A DNA stretch of 50,998 bases from Paenarthrobacter nitroguajacolicus (GTDB lineage: Bacteria; Actinomycetota; Actinomycetes; Actinomycetales; Micrococcaceae), in contig NZ_VNFK01000026.1 in the NCBI RefSeq assembly GCF_007786235.1, forward strand, positions 1 to 50,998. The letters run 5' to 3'. Under the pieces are notes generated by a model. The model was given only the letters and a program-made list of their open reading frames with translations, ran no database searches and had not been told where the DNA came from. Below are positions 24,271 through 32,226 of the stretch, one piece after another; within the stretch, counting starts at the first letter, position 1; every line of letters starts with the position of its first letter. A program made the position numbers and the translations under genes.

Positions 24271-25305
24271 TCAGCGCGGCTCGAGCGGGGGCGAAGCCTT
24301 CCGGCCCTTGCCCGCGCCAAGTCCGTCCAGCATCTCGGCCAGCGACTCCAAAGAGGAGTGCTTCGGCGACCACCCCAGGAGGCTGTGCGCCCGGGCGGTG
24401 TCCATGATGGGTGCGTTGGCAGCCATATCCACCCAGCCGCCGTCGGTCACCTGGAGCCGGAGGTGCCAACTGACCTCGACGACGGCGCGCAGCAGCGGCA
24501 GTGGGAACGGCAGCACCCGCCGGGCGCTGAAGATCCACGCCAAGGCGTTGGGGTCGATCACCGGTTCGGCTGCAATGTTGAACGCGCCCTCCGCCTTGCG
24601 CTCCAGCACGCGCCAGTAGGCGTCGGCGACATCCGCTGCATGCACCGCCTGGAAGACCAGCTCCCGGGGGACGGCGAGCAGTGGCAACCACGGCTTGCGT
24701 GGGACGAGCCGCGGCAAAATCCGGCCCAGGAAGTACCGGCCCACCTCACTCCCCGCCCCGGCACTGAACGTCAGCGCGGGACGAAGCCGGGCCACCACAA
24801 TGTCCGGATTGTCTTTGGCGAAGCCATCCAAAAGCCTCTCCTGCGCAGCTTTGTCCACACTGTAGTGGGACTTGGGAATTCCAGCCGCGGGCCAGCCCTC
24901 CTTGGTGCGCTGGTCCTTTGGCGCCGGCGAATAGGCCCCCACCGAGGACGCGCAAACGATGTGCCCTACCCCTGCCTTCTTGGCTGCGGCCAAGACGTGG
25001 GCTGTTCCGGCCACGTTGGTTTGCCGTAGCAGCTGACGGTTGTGGTTGGGCTGGATGAGCCAAGCCAGGTGCACTACGGCGTCGGCTCCGGCCATGGCGA
25101 CCTCCACATCCGTTTGGTCCTCGCTGGAGCCAATATCCAGGGTATGCCACTCAACGCCTTGGTAGGGGGCTGAGTCCTGGTCAGGTGCGCGGCGCGCAAT
25201 CCCCACGAGTTCAAGATCGGCACCCTCCTCGGAGCGGGCCGATTGGAGCCGCTTCAGGACTTCGGAGCCGACGTGCCCGGTGGCTCCCGTGATCACAATT
25301 CGCAT
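24271..25305 (-). CDS. NAD-dependent epimerase/dehydratase (extended SDR)
   Basis: This 344-residue extended short-chain dehydrogenase starts MRIVITGATGHVGSEVLKRL with the GxxGxxG cofactor loop. It has the catalytic Tyr/Lys pair in SHYSVDKAAQE and an upstream Ser in CASSVGAYSPA. It lies 11 bp after the HldE-like gene at 25317, so it is in the same transcript and could act on the same sugar nucleotide, for example as the HldD-type epimerase. The overall pattern is nearer to generic NAD(P)-binding epimerases than to classical HldD, so the reaction is left open. Confidence 0.85.
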   Translation of the reverse strand: MRIVITGATGHVGSEVLKRLQSARSEEGADLELVGIARRAPDQDSAPYQGVEWHTLDIGSSEDQTDVEVAMAGADAVVHLAWLIQPNHNRQLLRQTNVAGTAHVLAAAKKAGVGHIVCASSVGAYSPAPKDQRTKEGWPAAGIPKSHYSVDKAAQERLLDGFAKDNPDIVVARLRPALTFSAGAGSEVGRYFLGRILPRLVPRKPWLPLLAVPRELVFQAVHAADVADAYWRVLERKAEGAFNIAAEPVIDPNALAWIFSARRVLPFPLPLLRAVVEVSWHLRLQVTDGGWVDMAANAPIMDTARAHSLLGWSPKHSSLESLAEMLDGLGAGKGRKASPPLEPR

Positions 25306-25316
25306 GGCATTCTTCC

Positions 25317-26858
25317 TTAGGATTCCGGGGTGTCGCCCGTGGCGCGGATGCGTTCCAGCACCGCGGTGGTGGAGTGTTCCGGCACGTAGTCCAGGATGGT
25401 CACCGTACCGCCCCAGCGTTCCACTGCCACCGTTTCCGCCAGCATTTCGGGTGTGTAGTCCCCACCCTTTGCGTAGACATCGGGCTTCAGCAGCTCGATC
25501 AGAGGAATAGGCGTAGGAGTATCGAAAACCGTCACATGGTCCACGCAGCTAAGGGCGGCAATCACGGCGGCACGGTCGGCCTCGTGGTTGACCGGCCGAT
25601 CCGGACCTTTGAGCTGCTTCACCGAAGAGTCGCTGTTCAAGGCGACCACCAGGACGTCGCCCAGCTGCTTGGCTTGGTTGAGATAGCGGGTATGGCCGCG
25701 GTGCAGGACGTCGAAGCAGCCGTTGGTCAGCACAATCCGTTTTCCATCCCGGCGATGCGCCTCCACCTGTTGGGCCAGTTCCGTGGCCGTCAGTGCCGTA
25801 TCCGCGAACCCGCTAAGGTGCCGGGTCAGCTCATCAGTGGTGCACACCGAAGTACCCGGCCTGTGCACGACGACATCGGCGGCCGCCTGCCCGAGGTCCA
25901 CGCTGGTGGTCAGCGGAAGGCCGGCAGCCCGGGCCAGGGTCAGGGCGGCCACGAACGTGTCGCCGGCACCCGAAGCCTGCTTTTCAGCCTGCGGCCGTGC
26001 CCAGGTTCGGTGCGTGGAAAGCCGCCGGTTGGCGCCGTTCGCGCGGACCGTCAGCGTTCCCTCCCGGTCCAGGGTCACGACGACGGCAGCCGCCCCTGAG
26101 GCGCGAAGGAGCTGCTCTGCGTGGGCTTCCACAAAGGGGCACCGGGCCGCACCGCCCGGAAGTTCAACGCCCAGCAGCCGGGATGCTTCCTGGGCGTTGG
26201 GCGTGGTGAGGTCGGGTTTGAGTTCAGCCCAACTGCCAGGATGGTGCGCATCCACCACCACCAAGGCGTCCCGGCGCAGCGAGGCCGGACCGTCATCGTT
26301 CGACGGAGCCAAGAGTCCCAGGAGAGCGGACCGAACAGGCCCGCCCAACGCACCGGCCCCGTAGTCGCAGAGCACCACGGCAGAGGCGTCGGCGATGGCG
26401 TGCGGAATGGCGGCGGCCACCCCTTCAAGTCCATGGGCGGGAAGTTCAGTGGCTGCATCATCAAGGCGGAGCATCACCTGCCCGCCGCTGCTCACACGGA
26501 ATTTGGTGGTGGTGGTCATCCCCGGATGGGACACCACGTACTGGACGTCCACCCCTGCGGATCGGAGCCTTCCAAGAAGCTCCTGCCCGCCGGAATCTTC
26601 ACCAACGAGGGAAACGAAGCGGACCTGCGCTCCCATGGCCGCAAGATTCATGGCCGTATTGGCGGCCCCGCCCGGAGCGAAGTCCCGGCGTTGGACTTGG
26701 ACCACGGGGGCCGGCGCTTCGCGGCAAAACCGCTCAATGGTCCCCTCCCACCAGCCGTCCAGGATGGAATCGCCGATGACCGTCACAACAGGGCGTTCTT
26801 CGGCCAAGCGACTTGGCAACCAGTCAGCCAAACCTTCTTGATTGGATAGGCGTGCCAC
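25317..26858 (-). CDS. Bifunctional heptose kinase / nucleotidyltransferase (HldE-like), copy 1
   Basis: The 513-residue fusion follows E. coli HldE in layout. A PfkB kinase (about residues 25-355) begins VVTVIGDSILDGWWEG, has the GGAANTAMNLAAMGA substrate loop, and has its catalytic base in ASGAGDTFVAALTL. A cytidylyltransferase-like domain (about 375-513) has NGCFDVLHRGHTRYL, ALNSDSSVKQLKG and VYAKGGDYTPEML. By family it would phosphorylate heptose-7-phosphate at C1 and then transfer AMP (or another nucleotide). The GTG at 26858 has GGAAGG 6 nt upstream. It is followed at once by the epimerase and is divergent from a GT9 gene. The nucleotide specificity is not readable. Confidence 0.86.
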   Translation of the reverse strand: MARLSNQEGLADWLPSRLAEERPVVTVIGDSILDGWWEGTIERFCREAPAPVVQVQRRDFAPGGAANTAMNLAAMGAQVRFVSLVGEDSGGQELLGRLRSAGVDVQYVVSHPGMTTTTKFRVSSGGQVMLRLDDAATELPAHGLEGVAAAIPHAIADASAVVLCDYGAGALGGPVRSALLGLLAPSNDDGPASLRRDALVVVDAHHPGSWAELKPDLTTPNAQEASRLLGVELPGGAARCPFVEAHAEQLLRASGAAAVVVTLDREGTLTVRANGANRRLSTHRTWARPQAEKQASGAGDTFVAALTLARAAGLPLTTSVDLGQAAADVVVHRPGTSVCTTDELTRHLSGFADTALTATELAQQVEAHRRDGKRIVLTNGCFDVLHRGHTRYLNQAKQLGDVLVVALNSDSSVKQLKGPDRPVNHEADRAAVIAALSCVDHVTVFDTPTPIPLIELLKPDVYAKGGDYTPEMLAETVAVERWGGTVTILDYVPEHSTTAVLERIRATGDTPES

Positions 26859-26968
26859 GGGGTACCTTCCGGTAGAACGGCATGTTCCTGTTCCCGACAG
26901 GTACCCCGCGGCACGCACTTCACACGCCGGACCCGCGAGTTTCGCCACCCTGAAGAAGGAAATCGCTC

Positions 26969-28135
26969 ATGGATGTTCCTGGGAATCCCGGCATCGGGCC
27001 CCTTCTGGAAAAATTCAGCCACGTCAACAGGATCGCGGTGCTCAGGGGAGGCGGATTGGGCGACCTGATCTACACGTACCCGGCCCTCAACGCGCTGAAG
27101 CTGGCCTACCCAGAGGCCACCATCACCCTCCTGGGAACGCCGGTCCATGCGGCTGTGGTGGCTGCGGCGGGCGGGCCGGTTGACGACGTCGAACTGCTGC
27201 CTGCAGCCCGCGGCGTTCATGACGGCCCCCGCAACGGCCAGCGCTTTGAGGCCGGAGCGGAGGACACGGCAGCACAGGAGGCCTTCTTCCAGGAGATGCG
27301 CGCACGGAAGTTCGACCTTGCGTTGCAGATGCACGGCGGCGGGCGCTACTCCAACCCGTTCCTGCTGAAACTCGGCGCACGGCACACCGCAGGGACCCGC
27401 ACCAGGGATGCAGAACCCCTGGAGCGGAACCTGGACTACGTCTACTACCAGCAAGAACCGGACAGGTGGCTGGAACTCGCGGGCTTGGCCGGTGCACCCA
27501 GCATCACCGCTCCTCCCCTTCGCCCAAAACCTGGGCACCAGCAGAACGTAGCCGGACTGCGGGACGTGCGGAGAGCCTCCTTGGTGGTGGTCCACCCGGG
27601 GGCCACCGATCCGCGGAGGCGGTGGCCGGCGTCGAACTTTGCTGACGCTGCGGCGGGCGTCGCGCGCAAAGGGGCGCAGGTGCTGATCGTGGGCGACCAT
27701 TCCGAGAAAGCCTTGGCCCGGGAAGTGGCGGAACTGGCGGTCCGCAGGCTGCCGCAAGCGGACAGGCAGTCAGTGCGCTCCGTCGCGGGCGAACTGGATC
27801 TGGGCGATTTGGCGGCGCTGTTGGACGCAGCCACAGTGCTGCTGGCCAGCGACAGCGGCCCGCGGCATCTGGCCCAAGCACTCGGCACTCCCACCGTCGG
27901 CGTCTTCTGGATAGGCAACGCCATTAACGCCGGCCCACGCGGGCGTGCCTTGCACCGCGTCCACATGTCCTGGGTGACACGATGCCCACGCTGCGGATCG
28001 GACGTCACCCAGGTGGGCTGGACAGCTCCGCACTGCGGCCACGACGACACCCTCATCAGGGGCATCGCCGTGGCCGACGTTGTTCAGGACGTGCTGGACC
28101 TTACGGCCACGAGCCTTCTTCTGCGGGGCAAATAA
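26969..28135 (+). CDS. Glycosyltransferase family 9 (heptosyltransferase-like), copy 1
   Basis: This 388-residue protein has the GT9 N-terminal motif IAVLRGGGLGDLIYTYPALNAL, the central VVVHPGATDPRRRWPASNFA and the nucleotide-sugar site LLASDSGPRHLAQALGTPTVGVFW. It is thus an ADP-heptose or similar sugar transferase working at the inner face of the membrane. Unusually, the C-terminus has a Cys/His cluster, CPRCG followed 12 residues on by CGHDD, that could bind zinc. It is divergent from HldE copy 1 and its last 35 bp overlap the convergent SDR gene. Confidence 0.88.
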   Translation: MDVPGNPGIGPLLEKFSHVNRIAVLRGGGLGDLIYTYPALNALKLAYPEATITLLGTPVHAAVVAAAGGPVDDVELLPAARGVHDGPRNGQRFEAGAEDTAAQEAFFQEMRARKFDLALQMHGGGRYSNPFLLKLGARHTAGTRTRDAEPLERNLDYVYYQQEPDRWLELAGLAGAPSITAPPLRPKPGHQQNVAGLRDVRRASLVVVHPGATDPRRRWPASNFADAAAGVARKGAQVLIVGDHSEKALAREVAELAVRRLPQADRQSVRSVAGELDLGDLAALLDAATVLLASDSGPRHLAQALGTPTVGVFWIGNAINAGPRGRALHRVHMSWVTRCPRCGSDVTQVGWTAPHCGHDDTLIRGIAVADVVQDVLDLTATSLLLRGK

Positions 28136-28796
28136 GGAGTTCGCGGACCTCGCTGCCGAACGGCTGCGAGAGTGCGAACACCACGGCCTGAGCCACATTG
28201 GCGGGATCGTTGAGCTTGGAATCGTCCTGCGGCTTGTACTGTTCGTCGCGGTCATCGAAGAAGTGGGTTTTCATGCCACCCGGGATGATGGTGGTGACGC
28301 CGATGACTCCCCCGGTTTCGGCTGCGAGCGCGCGGCTGAAGCCGATCACGCCGAATTTTGACGCACAGTATGCGGTGGCGTCCGGCAGTGCCCGCAAGCC
28401 CAGTGTGGAGGCGATGGTGACGGCACGCCCTCGGGATCCCTTGAGGTACGGCAAGGCCGCCCGGATCACGGAGACCGTGCCGAGGAGGTTCACGCCGATC
28501 ACCTTTTCCCACTCATCAGCCGGAACGTCGCCCAGCTTGCCGCATCGATCTATGCCGGCGGCAGTCACCACTCCGTCCAGGCCTCCCATGCCCTCGGCTG
28601 CCTCCTTCACCGCAGCTTCCACGGCTTCACGGTTGGAGACATCCACTTCCAGGGCCTTGGCTCCGGAGACATTGCTGATGTCGCGGTCGAAGACGAACGG
28701 CGTGCCGCCGGCGTCGCGGATGGCCTCCACTATGGCTGCTCCGAGGCCGGAGCCGCCTCCAGTGACGATGACGCGGCCGGGTGTTTGCGTGTTCAT
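28101..28796 (-). CDS. SDR family oxidoreductase
   Basis: This 231-residue classical short-chain dehydrogenase has the cofactor loop VIVTGGGSGLGAAIVEAI, the GVVTAAGID segment, the catalytic Ser in TIASTLGLRAL and YCASK. The ATG at 28796 has an AAAGGAACC ribosome site. It lies 29 bp after HldE copy 2 in the same direction, so it is probably part of the sugar pathway. It is too short for HldD and its substrate is unknown. Its 3' end runs 35 bp into the convergent GT9 gene. Confidence 0.88.
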   Translation of the reverse strand: MNTQTPGRVIVTGGGSGLGAAIVEAIRDAGGTPFVFDRDISNVSGAKALEVDVSNREAVEAAVKEAAEGMGGLDGVVTAAGIDRCGKLGDVPADEWEKVIGVNLLGTVSVIRAALPYLKGSRGRAVTIASTLGLRALPDATAYCASKFGVIGFSRALAAETGGVIGVTTIIPGGMKTHFFDDRDEQYKPQDDSKLNDPANVAQAVVFALSQPFGSEVRELLICPAEEGSWP

Positions 28797-28825
28797 GCGG
28801 TTCCTTTCGGTTGATTTCCAGTGAG

Positions 28826-30223
28826 TCAGCCGACCTTGGCCAGTGCTGCAGCCAGGCCGCTGGTGGATCGGGCCGGTTGGAAGGGCACGGTGACGCAACG
28901 CCCTCCCCACGCGGCCATGACTTGGGCTTCCGGTAGTTCGTCGGGGACGTAGTCGCCGCCCTTGACCCAGATATCGGGCCGGATGTCCTGGAGGCAGGCT
29001 GCCGGGGTGTCTTCGCCGAAGATCACCACGGCGTCGACGCATTCGAGCGCCAGAAGCAACTCAGCCCTGTCTTCCACGCTGACGATGGGCCGATGCTTGC
29101 CCTTCAGGCGACTCACTGACTCATCGGAGTTCAGGCAAACAATGAGGCAGTCCCCCATGCTGCGGGCGGCGGCAAGGGTCCGGGCGTGGCCAGCGTGGAG
29201 GAGGTCGAAACAGCCTCCGGTTGCCACCACGGTCCCACCCGAGCCACGGATGGCCTTGGCGAGCTGGGGGCCGTCGGGATGGTGGTGGCCGGCGTGGGCA
29301 TGTGGCAGTTCGTCACGTTCGACGGCGGGACTCTGTTGGGGTGCCTCCGCCAAGGCTGCCGCCCCTCCCCGGGCGAGGAACCCGGACGCGTCCTCCACCG
29401 CCCTCGCTGCGGCTTGAGGGAGTGCCAGACCAAGGCCCAAGTACACGGCCAAGCTCCCTGCCAACCGGTCTCCCGCTCCGCACGGATCCACCACGGTGGT
29501 GGGCGGGGCGGGAATGCTCGTCACCGCGGACTCTTCCAGCAGCACCGCTCCGTCCTCGCCTTTGGTGACCAGGACGGCGTTGCACTGCCAGGTACGCATC
29601 AAGTGCCGGCCGGCCCGTTCCGCCTCCGCGCGGGCCAGCTCCAGTCCACCGGCATTCGCGGCCGCCAGCGCTTCGGAGAGGTTCGGCGTCACTGCGGCGA
29701 CTCCCGGCACGGGTTTCGACCCTGCAGGATGCGGATCCCACACCACCGGCACGCGGAAAGCTGCGTCAGCGAGCGCAGAGCGGATGGCTTGGTTCGCCGT
29801 GATGCCGCGGCCATAGTCGGCCACCACGATCACCTCCGCCGAAGCGATCGCTGCCAGCATCTTCCCGGTGATGGTCGGGATTGGGGCCGGCGCACACCCT
29901 TGGTCGAAGCGGACCACGGGATGCGTCCCGATCCGGACCCGCGTCTTGGTGGGCGTCGGGGCGAGCGGGGCTCCGGCGAGCACCTCCACACCGGCAAGAG
30001 CACGCCTGAGGTGGCTGGCGCCGTCGTCGTCCGATACCGCGGTGACCAGCGAAACGCTGTGGCCGTCCCGTGCCAGGACGGTGGCCACCAGGCCTGCGCC
30101 GCCTGCTCGACGCCGGATGTCCGCGACGTCCACTACCGGCACCGGCGCGTCGGGGCTGAGCCGGGTGGCGGCACCGTTGATGTCGACGTCCAGGAGGAGA
30201 TCCCCCACCACTGTGATCCTCAT
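28826..30223 (-). CDS. Bifunctional heptose kinase / nucleotidyltransferase (HldE-like), copy 2
   Basis: This 465-residue fusion of a PfkB kinase and a nucleotidyltransferase is divergent from copy 1. The kinase begins MRITVVGDLLLDVDINGAA, has the GGAGLVATVLARDGH loop and a catalytic motif DPCGAGDRLAGSL, in which GAGDR replaces the usual GAGDT. The C-terminal domain has VATGGCFDLLHAGHARTL, LNSDESVSRLKGKHRP and WVKGGDYVPDELPEA. Its ATG overlaps the gmhA-like stop as ATGA. Why the cluster holds two such fusions is unclear; they may act on different heptose anomers or use different nucleotides. Confidence 0.86.
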   Translation of the reverse strand: MRITVVGDLLLDVDINGAATRLSPDAPVPVVDVADIRRRAGGAGLVATVLARDGHSVSLVTAVSDDDGASHLRRALAGVEVLAGAPLAPTPTKTRVRIGTHPVVRFDQGCAPAPIPTITGKMLAAIASAEVIVVADYGRGITANQAIRSALADAAFRVPVVWDPHPAGSKPVPGVAAVTPNLSEALAAANAGGLELARAEAERAGRHLMRTWQCNAVLVTKGEDGAVLLEESAVTSIPAPPTTVVDPCGAGDRLAGSLAVYLGLGLALPQAAARAVEDASGFLARGGAAALAEAPQQSPAVERDELPHAHAGHHHPDGPQLAKAIRGSGGTVVATGGCFDLLHAGHARTLAAARSMGDCLIVCLNSDESVSRLKGKHRPIVSVEDRAELLLALECVDAVVIFGEDTPAACLQDIRPDIWVKGGDYVPDELPEAQVMAAWGGRCVTVPFQPARSTSGLAAALAKVG

Positions 30224-30900
30224 GGTTGACCGCCCAGCTGCACGCCGGAGCGTCGTACGATCTCCGCGTCGAAGGCCCGGCACACGGCGTGGACGGCGAT
30301 GAGGTGGCCTTCCTGAGCGTTGGCTGCGATGGCATCCACGGTGATGGCTTCATGTGCGGCATCCGCGAGTGGGTTGGGGCCGGGACCGGTGAGGGCCCAC
30401 GTGGTGATGCCTCGTTCGCGGGCGGCGCGGACGGCCTTGAGCAGGTTTGGACTGCGTCCACTGGTGGAGAGGAGGATGAGGACATCGCCGGCACGGCCGT
30501 GGGCCCGGACTTGGCGGGCGAACACTTCTTCGTAGCCGTAATCGTTGGAGAGGGCTGTCACGGCAGACGACTCGGCGTGGAGGGAGATCGCGGAAAAGGG
30601 TGCCCGTTCGTCGTCGAACCGGCCCACGAGTTCGGCTGTGAGGTGTTGTGCCTCCGCCGCGGATCCGCCGTTGCCTGCTGCCAGTAGTCTCTGCCCGGCC
30701 AGAAGGCGTTGGGCAAGTTCGGTTCCCCATTCGGAAAGCCGTCCGGACTGCGAGCGAAGTGACTCCAGAGCGGGCATGACGTTGTCCAGATGGGTGGTGA
30801 CAGCGGTGTGGTGGTTGGGACTGCCGACGTCGGGAGCCCACCGGGGCGGCAGGGTATCCGGGACAGTGGATTCAGTAGTCACAGGACCTTTGATGATCAC
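30220..30900 (-). CDS. gmhA: Sedoheptulose-7-phosphate isomerase-like (SIS domain)
   Basis: GmhA converts sedoheptulose-7-phosphate to D-glycero-D-manno-heptose-7-phosphate. The 226-residue product has one SIS domain with LLAAGNGGSAAEAQHLTAEL and LLSTSGRSPNLLKAVRAA, both close to GmhA, and a C-terminal AQEGHLIAVHAVC whose His/Glu fit the metal/active site. The GTG at 30900 overlaps the previous stop as GTGA. It sits between a GT4 gene and HldE copy 2. Other SIS phosphoheptose isomerases (DiaA-like) are possible, but the neighbours favour GmhA. Confidence 0.85.
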   Translation of the reverse strand: MIIKGPVTTESTVPDTLPPRWAPDVGSPNHHTAVTTHLDNVMPALESLRSQSGRLSEWGTELAQRLLAGQRLLAAGNGGSAAEAQHLTAELVGRFDDERAPFSAISLHAESSAVTALSNDYGYEEVFARQVRAHGRAGDVLILLSTSGRSPNLLKAVRAARERGITTWALTGPGPNPLADAAHEAITVDAIAANAQEGHLIAVHAVCRAFDAEIVRRSGVQLGGQP

Positions 30901-32165
30901 AGCGCTGTTCCTTCCAATGGTTCCAGGCCCTCGTCGGCCTGCCGGGACAGCCCGGCGGCAAGGACAGAACGGTAGGCCTTCTCCGTGTCTGCGGCGATCC
31001 GGTCCCAGGTGTAGCGCGAGCGTGCACGGCGTGCGCCGGCGCGGCCCATCTCCGCCCGGAGCTCGGGATCGGCAAGGAGCCTGCCCACAGCGTCCGCGAG
31101 GGCTTCCGGGTTGCGGGGCGGGACCTGCAACCCGGTCTTCTGGTCCACCACCGTCTCGCGGAGTCCGCCCACTGCGGCTGCCACCACGGGCACGCCGCAC
31201 GCCATGGCTTCCAGGGGCACGATGCCGAACGGCTCGTACCACGGCGCGCAGACCACGGCATCGGCGCTGCGGAAGATACCCGGCATGGCGTCTCGTGGGA
31301 CCTGCCCCCGCAATGTCACCTTGTCCGCCACCCCTAGTTCTTTGGCCAAAGCGTGGAGCCGCTGGGCCTCCGGGTCTTCCTCGAGGGTCAGGGCATCGCC
31401 GGAGCCACCGACAATCAGCAGTTCGACGTCGTTGAAGCCAGCCTCCGCGAGGAGCGGCAGGGCCCGGATGATGAGGTCAACGCCTTTCCGTTGTACGAGG
31501 CGACCCACGCTCAGGAGGCGGTGCGTGCGGGACTTGGGTTCGGCGTCGGACGTTCCCGGGAAGAGCGTGAGGTCCACACCGCAGGGGGCGATGGAAATCT
31601 TGGACCGGCTGATGCCCAGTGCCTTGAGCTCGAAGACTTCGTCCGGGCAGGTGGCGATGACCCAGTCCGCCGTCCGGCCCACCCACGGTTCCAGCCACGC
31701 ACGGGCCGGTGGGCTGGTGTCAGCAGCGCCTTGGTGGCGGCGTTTCACGGAACCCAAGGCATGGAAGGTCTGGACAACGGGCACGGGATCGTCGGCTCCC
31801 GCGCGCCTGGACGCTTGGATTGCGGCAAGTCCGGACATCCAGAAATGTGCGTGCACCACGTCGGGAAGCTGATCGCCCCAGTCCGCGCAGATCCCGTCCG
31901 CCAGTTCGCCCATGAACGGCAGCAGCCCGTCTTTGGGGATATGTTGGGCGGGTCCGGCGTCAACATGAACCACGGTGAGCCCCGGCCTGACCTGCACCTT
32001 TGCAGGGAGTTGGGGGTCGTCGCGGCGTGTGTACACGGTGACCTGGTGGCCGCGCTCGGCCAGGCTTGAGGACAGGGCCGCCACGTGGACGTTCTGCCCT
32101 CCGGCATCGACGCCTCCCAAGGCGGCCAGCGGACTGGCGTGTTCAGAGACCATGGAGATTTTCAT
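30897..32165 (-). CDS. Glycosyltransferase family 4
   Basis: This 422-residue GT-B enzyme has the N-terminal acceptor domain GGVDAGGQNVHVAALSSSL, the linker LLSVGRLVQRKGVDLIIRAL and the donor site PFGIVPLEAMACGVPVVAAA with the EX7E-type pair. The N-terminus resembles MshA and sucrose-phosphate-synthase-like enzymes. It is a retaining transferase by family; donor and acceptor are unknown. A GAGAGGA-type ribosome site precedes the ATG. A 16-bp tandem repeat lies just upstream, at the end of the previous gene. Confidence 0.9.
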   Translation of the reverse strand: MKISMVSEHASPLAALGGVDAGGQNVHVAALSSSLAERGHQVTVYTRRDDPQLPAKVQVRPGLTVVHVDAGPAQHIPKDGLLPFMGELADGICADWGDQLPDVVHAHFWMSGLAAIQASRRAGADDPVPVVQTFHALGSVKRRHQGAADTSPPARAWLEPWVGRTADWVIATCPDEVFELKALGISRSKISIAPCGVDLTLFPGTSDAEPKSRTHRLLSVGRLVQRKGVDLIIRALPLLAEAGFNDVELLIVGGSGDALTLEEDPEAQRLHALAKELGVADKVTLRGQVPRDAMPGIFRSADAVVCAPWYEPFGIVPLEAMACGVPVVAAAVGGLRETVVDQKTGLQVPPRNPEALADAVGRLLADPELRAEMGRAGARRARSRYTWDRIAADTEKAYRSVLAAGLSRQADEGLEPLEGTAL

Positions 32166-32178
32166 GGGTGCGTCCTCT

Positions 32179-32226
32179 CTGTGTCATGGCTGTTCTGTGT
32201 CATGGCTGTTCTGTGTCATGGCTGTG
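32179..32226. repeat. 16-bp tandem repeat, three copies, at a glycosyltransferase 3' end
   Basis: CTGTGTCATGGCTGTT occurs at 32179-32194 and 32195-32210, and with one final base change at 32211-32226. The unit is not a multiple of 3, so each copy is read in a different frame by the gene that ends at 32184 (tail ...TAMTQNSHDTEQP). Gain or loss of one unit would change the C-terminus and the stop position. Confidence 0.92.
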
